This document shows positions 61,029 to 64,000 of a DNA stretch of 64,000 bases, piece by piece. This stretch comes from VBDM01 sp035651815. Lineage in GTDB: Bacteria; Pseudomonadota; Gammaproteobacteria; Burkholderiales; SG8-39. Each line of letters starts with the position of its first letter. Within the stretch, counting starts at the first letter, position 1. The notes beneath the pieces were generated by a model, which was not told where the DNA came from, made no database searches, and was given only the letters and a program-made list of their open reading frames with translations. The DNA lies in contig DASRFB010000071.1 in assembly GCA_035651815.1 (NCBI GenBank), positions 1-64,000 of the forward strand. The letters run 5' to 3'. The translations under genes and the position numbers were made by a program.

Positions 61029-62387
61029 CTACGCCGGGGTTCCCAGCGCCGCCTCCACGGCGAGCGCGATCGCGAGCACGCGCTCGTCCTCGCCGGGGAA
61101 GCCGGCCACCGTCAGGCCGACGGGCGCCTCGCCGCGCCGCTGGATCGGCAGGCTCGCGGCGCAGGTGTCGAGGAAGTTGAACGGGCTGGTGTTGCGCAGC
61201 ATCAGCGGATTCACGGCGAAGAAGCGCTCCATGTCGCCCTCGAGCGGCTCGATCGCCGGCGCGATCTTCGGAACCGTGGGCACGAGCAGCGCATCGACGC
61301 CGAGCCGCTCGCGGCGGAAGCCCGAGACCAGGCGCGAGCGCAGCTGCAGCAGCTCGACGTAGTCCGCGGCGGGAACGTCTTTCGCGGCCTCGAGGCGGCG
61401 CCGCACGCGCGGGTCGTAGTCGGCGCCGCGCTCGGCGAGGCGCTTGCGGTGCAGCGCGTAGGCCTCGGGCGCGAGGATGCCGCCGCGGCGGTTCGCGACC
61501 GCGATCTCGTCCAGCTCCGGCAGCCGCATGTCGACCAGGCGCGCGCCCCGCGACGACACCTGCGCGAGCGCGGCGTCGAACGCGCGCGCCACTTCCGGAT
61601 CGAGGTCGTCGAGGACGACGTTCTTCGGCACGCCGAGCCGCAGGCCGGCGAGCGCCGCCGGCTCGAGCGCCCGCACGGGCTCGGCGGCGAGCACCTGGAA
61701 TGCGCTCGCGCAGCACGCGATCGACGGCGCGAGCGGGCCGATCGAGTCGAGCGAGCCCGAGAGCGGAAAGCATCCGGCGAGCGGCACGCGCCGCTGCGTC
61801 GGCTTGAAGCCCGCGACGCCGCACAGCGCCGCCGGGTTGCGCACCGAGCCGCCGGTGTCGGTGCCCAGGCCGATCACCGCCATGCCGTCGGCGACCGAGA
61901 CGGCCGCGCCGGAGGAGGATCCGCCCGGGACCCGGCGCGTCGCGCGGTCCCAGGGGTTCGCGGGCGTGCCGTAGTGCGGGTTGATGCCGATGCCCGAGTA
62001 GGCGAACTCGGTCATGTTGGTGCGGCCGATCACGACCGCGCCCGCGACGCGCAGACGCGCCACCGCGACCGCGTCGGCGCTCGCCGCGGGCGCGTCGCGC
62101 AGGACCTTGGAGCCCGCGGTGGTGACGTCGCCGGCGACGTCGAAGAGATCCTTCACCGAGACCGGAATCCCGGCGAGCGGCGACGGCACGACGCCGTCCT
62201 TGCGCTTGCGGTCGCAGGCGTCGGCGTCGGCGCGCGCCCTTTCGGCGTGGACGCGGATGAACGTGCGCGCGCCCTCGCCCGCCGGATCGGCGATGCGCGC
62301 GAGCGCGCGCTCGACCAGCTCGCGGCTCGAGGTCTTTCCCGCCGCGAGCTCGCGCGCGAGCGACGCGACCGTCGGAAGGGAGCTCAC
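61029..62387 (-). CDS. Amidase (amidase-signature family)
   Basis: A 452-residue amidase. The catalytic Ser-cisSer-Lys triad is seen as Lys in GIPVSVKDLFD, Ser in PGGSSSGAAVSVADG, and Ser in GTDTGGSVRNPAA. It splits an amide to an acid and ammonia; substrate unknown. The start is GTG; its GGAGG ribosome site is inside the 3' arm of a perfect 13-base-pair hairpin. It lies between the cupin and livK-like genes, so the amide may be brought in by the Liv-like importer. Confidence 0.9.
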   Translation of the reverse strand: MSSLPTVASLARELAAGKTSSRELVERALARIADPAGEGARTFIRVHAERARADADACDRKRKDGVVPSPLAGIPVSVKDLFDVAGDVTTAGSKVLRDAPAASADAVAVARLRVAGAVVIGRTNMTEFAYSGIGINPHYGTPANPWDRATRRVPGGSSSGAAVSVADGMAVIGLGTDTGGSVRNPAALCGVAGFKPTQRRVPLAGCFPLSGSLDSIGPLAPSIACCASAFQVLAAEPVRALEPAALAGLRLGVPKNVVLDDLDPEVARAFDAALAQVSSRGARLVDMRLPELDEIAVANRRGGILAPEAYALHRKRLAERGADYDPRVRRRLEAAKDVPAADYVELLQLRSRLVSGFRRERLGVDALLVPTVPKIAPAIEPLEGDMERFFAVNPLMLRNTSPFNFLDTCAASLPIQRRGEAPVGLTVAGFPGEDERVLAIALAVEAALGTPA

Positions 62388-62391
62388 GACT

Positions 62392-62420
62392 TTTTCCCCT
62401 CCTCGCCGAGGAGGGGAAAA
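62392..62420 (-). promoter_or_regulatory. Perfect hairpin enclosing the amidase ribosome binding site
   Basis: A 13-base-pair stem without mismatch (arms TTTTCCCCTCCTC and GAGGAGGGGAAAA, 3-base loop) ends 4 bases before the amidase GTG. The 3' arm on the minus-strand RNA is the GAGGAGGGG Shine-Dalgarno. A's, not T's, follow the stem, so it is no terminator. It may be a translational switch or a REP-type hairpin. Confidence 0.6.
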
Positions 62421-62433
62421 GATTCGCGTGAGA

Positions 62434-62823
62434 TCACCGCTTCGCGCCCTCGTCGTAGTAATGCAGCTCGAGCAGCAGGCAGCCCGAGTCCGAGCGGAAC
62501 GGGCCGTGCGGCGTTCCGGGCGGGCGGCAGGCGTAGGTGTTCGGCCCGTATTTCGTGCCGCCTTTGCCGTTGCGGTCGCAGCCGACGACGAGATCTCCGG
62601 ACACCAGGTACACCTCCTCCCAGTACTCGTGCACGAAGGGCTCGGTCGTGTAGACGCCCGGCGCGAAGCGCAGGTGCCGAGTGCGGAAGCCGCGCTTCGC
62701 GCGCTCGTCGAGGAAGCCGGCGAGGATCTGCTGCTGGATCCCGGACGGATAGCCTTCCGGGGTCTCCCAGCCTTTGCCGAGGTCGACGGTGTAAAACTCC
62801 TTGTGCTCTTTGCGTATCGCCAT
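62434..62823 (-). CDS. Cupin-domain protein
   Basis: A 129-residue single cupin. FVHEYWEEVYLVSGDLVVG is the first motif (metal His and Glu) and PPGTPHGPFRSDSGCLLLE the second. Small cupins of this kind are metal enzymes or sensors; function unknown. The ATG was set by the family; 46 bases before the amidase and 14 after the DUF2848 gene. Confidence 0.83.
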   Translation of the reverse strand: MAIRKEHKEFYTVDLGKGWETPEGYPSGIQQQILAGFLDERAKRGFRTRHLRFAPGVYTTEPFVHEYWEEVYLVSGDLVVGCDRNGKGGTKYGPNTYACRPPGTPHGPFRSDSGCLLLELHYYDEGAKR

Positions 62824-62837
62824 GGTCGTTCTCCGCG

Positions 62838-63515
62838 TCAATCCGCGATCTCGAGGCTCCTTACCGCGTAGGCGTGCGCGAGGCTGCGCTTGCGCACCGG
62901 GTCCTCGAGCTCGATCTCGAAGCGCTCGCCGCCGCCGATCTCGCCCTGCACCGGCAGCGTGCCGCAGAACATCGCCGTTCCCGCGGGCAGCTTCGCCTCG
63001 GACCCGGGCATGCGCGCGATCAGATCGCGCGGCGCGAGCATCTTCGACACCGGTCCTTCCTGGTAGAGCGCGCGCCGCCCGGCGCGTACCACGTGCGAGC
63101 GCAGCACCAGCCGGTCCCAGTGGTCCTCGAGGTCCGCGAGCCGCCACAGCTCCGGGCCGATCGGCTTCGGGCACATCTGCTTCGACACCGTGACGCCGTA
63201 GGCCTCGACCTTGCGGTCCGTGTGATCCGATCCCACGCCGACGTAGACGCCGTCGCTCGCCGACACGAGCACGAACTCCACCTCGCCGCTCGAGTCGCCG
63301 CCGACGACCTCGACCGACGTCGCCGTCGTCAGCAGGCTCGCGCCGACGCGGTAGAAGGACGGCACCGCGCGCGGCGGCTTCACGCCGATCGCGGCGAGCT
63401 CGGCGATGTGATGGTCGACCGCCGCGCGGTCGCGCCCGGTCCAGCCGGCGATGACGAGGCGCTCGACGCGCAACGCGCGCTCGCCGCCGTCCGTCCGGAA
63501 CGCGAGCTCGCCCAC
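62838..63515 (-). CDS. DUF2848 family protein (FAH-like)
   Basis: A 225-residue protein of the DUF2848 family, related to FAH-type hydrolases. GVGSDHTDRKVE and SKQMCPKPIGPELW, and MFCGTLPVQGEI are its marks. The start is GTG right after the flavin reductase stop. Enzymatic role is not established; such genes occur with amidases and ABC importers in catabolic operons. Confidence 0.82.
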   Translation of the reverse strand: MGELAFRTDGGERALRVERLVIAGWTGRDRAAVDHHIAELAAIGVKPPRAVPSFYRVGASLLTTATSVEVVGGDSSGEVEFVLVSASDGVYVGVGSDHTDRKVEAYGVTVSKQMCPKPIGPELWRLADLEDHWDRLVLRSHVVRAGRRALYQEGPVSKMLAPRDLIARMPGSEAKLPAGTAMFCGTLPVQGEIGGGERFEIELEDPVRKRSLAHAYAVRSLEIAD

Positions 63516-63516
63516 G

Positions 63517-64000
63517 CTACATCCCGCCCCAGCCGTAAGAGGAGAAATCGCCGAGCGCCCCGCCGAGGTCGGGATGGACGCGCTCGTCTCCCTGGAAAGA
63601 CCCGTAGTTGCCGCGGTAGAACACGAGCGGATCGGCGTCCTCGCGCGACACGCCGAAGGCCGTCACGCGCCCGACGAGGATGACGTGGTCGCCGCCGTCG
63701 TGATCGACGTGGCGCTCGCATTCGAACCACGCGAGCGAGTCGGCGAGCACGGCGCAGCCGTTCGCGCCCTTGTGGTGCACGATGTCGTCCCACACGAGGG
63801 TCCCCGGGCGCGTGAAGCGGTTGGACACGAGCTTCTGCTTCTGGCTCAGCACGTTCACGGTGAATCCGCCCGCCGCCGCGAACACCGCGTAGATGTGGGC
63901 GCGCCGCGACAGGCTGAAGAGCACGAGCGGCGGCTCGAGCGACACGGAGCTGAACGAGTTCACCGTGACCCCCGTGTGGCGCGCATCGGCCGTCAGCGTG
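63517..64000 (-). CDS. Flavin reductase family protein (partial, start outside window)
   Basis: About 160 residues are visible and the frame runs open past the right edge. GVTVNSFSSVSLEPPLVLFSL and FTVNVLSQKQKLVSNRFT are clear marks of HpaC/NtaB-type flavin reductases; WFECERHVDHDGGDHVILVGRV follows. It makes reduced FMN or FAD for a monooxygenase, which may lie upstream beyond 64000. First visible gene of the operon that continues to the Liv-like importer. Confidence 0.88.
   Translation of the reverse strand, partial: TLTADARHTGVTVNSFSSVSLEPPLVLFSLSRRAHIYAVFAAAGGFTVNVLSQKQKLVSNRFTRPGTLVWDDIVHHKGANGCAVLADSLAWFECERHVDHDGGDHVILVGRVTAFGVSREDADPLVFYRGNYGSFQGDERVHPDLGGALGDFSSYGWGGM

Noticed and set aside
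62392..62420. Terminator between cupin and amidase genes
   Set aside because: The stem is followed by A residues on both strands, not a T-run, and its arm is the ribosome site of the next gene.
58932..63683. A plus-strand open frame of 1583 codons across the amidase and Liv genes
   Set aside because: It is antisense to genes with clear family motifs. Its product is rich in Arg, His and Asp without domains, as expected from the reverse frame of GC-rich genes.

Overview
The window is GC-rich DNA with no gap over 300 bases between genes. It most likely comes from a betaproteobacterium related to the Burkholderiales. The evidence is the order sdhCDAB-sdhE-gltA divergent from mdh, orphan Bug-type and TrpX-type periplasmic binding proteins, and many short-chain-acid and aromatic catabolism genes. 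No tRNA, rRNA, CRISPR array, insertion sequence or phage gene was seen. The only evident regulator is one response regulator with a degenerate GGDEF domain.

Region 1 (1-8.5 kb). After the end of an ACMSD-like amidohydrolase and a TPR-methyltransferase fusion comes a minus-strand operon: acrylyl-CoA reductase (AcuI), the response regulator, propionyl-CoA synthetase (PrpE) and a GlcG/HbpS protein. It has a candidate -10 box at 7291-7296 and a clear terminator at 2508-2532. Region 2 (7.3-27.9 kb) is a central-carbon block. The minus strand carries sdhC-sdhD-sdhA-sdhB-sdhE-gltA-sucA-odhB-lpdA-zapE. The divergent plus strand carries mdh, a CitE-like lyase, prpB, prpC, a small exported protein, prpD and acnA. 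The TCA cycle and the methylcitrate cycle are therefore interleaved. With AcuI, PrpE and a methylmalonate-semialdehyde dehydrogenase (36.4-37.9 kb), propionyl-CoA is a clear metabolic theme.

Region 3 (28-43.9 kb) is catabolic. It has a GalD/PrpF-type isomerase, a BamE-like lipoprotein, and a tight minus-strand run of extradiol dioxygenase, NMT1-like binding lipoprotein, IorA, IorB, FMN reductase, FAH-family hydrolase and carboxymuconolactone-decarboxylase-like protein. MmsA, two convergent MFS transporters, a Bug receptor, an alpha/beta hydrolase and a 2-hydroxymuconic semialdehyde dehydrogenase follow. Region 4 (44-49 kb) holds topoisomerase IB, three small membrane or lipoprotein genes, a polysaccharide-deacetylase-like enzyme coupled to an amidohydrolase, and another alpha/beta hydrolase. 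Region 5 (49-57 kb) has an AttH-like lipocalin protein, a methyltransferase and an FtsX-type ABC permease. These are separated from a LolD-like ATPase by an M24 homologue lacking metal ligands, an unknown gene and a TrpX-like binding protein. Region 6 (57-64 kb) is a minus-strand run of flavin reductase, DUF2848 protein, cupin, amidase and a LivK-H-M-G importer that lacks LivF.

Four copies of an imperfect palindromic repeat (about 72-120 bp) sit between genes at 11.3, 27.9, 36.2 and 40.4 kb, each beside a stop codon. Several hairpins enclose ribosome binding sites (prpE, amidase). These non-coding structures and the rearranged ABC genes are the least expected parts of the window.
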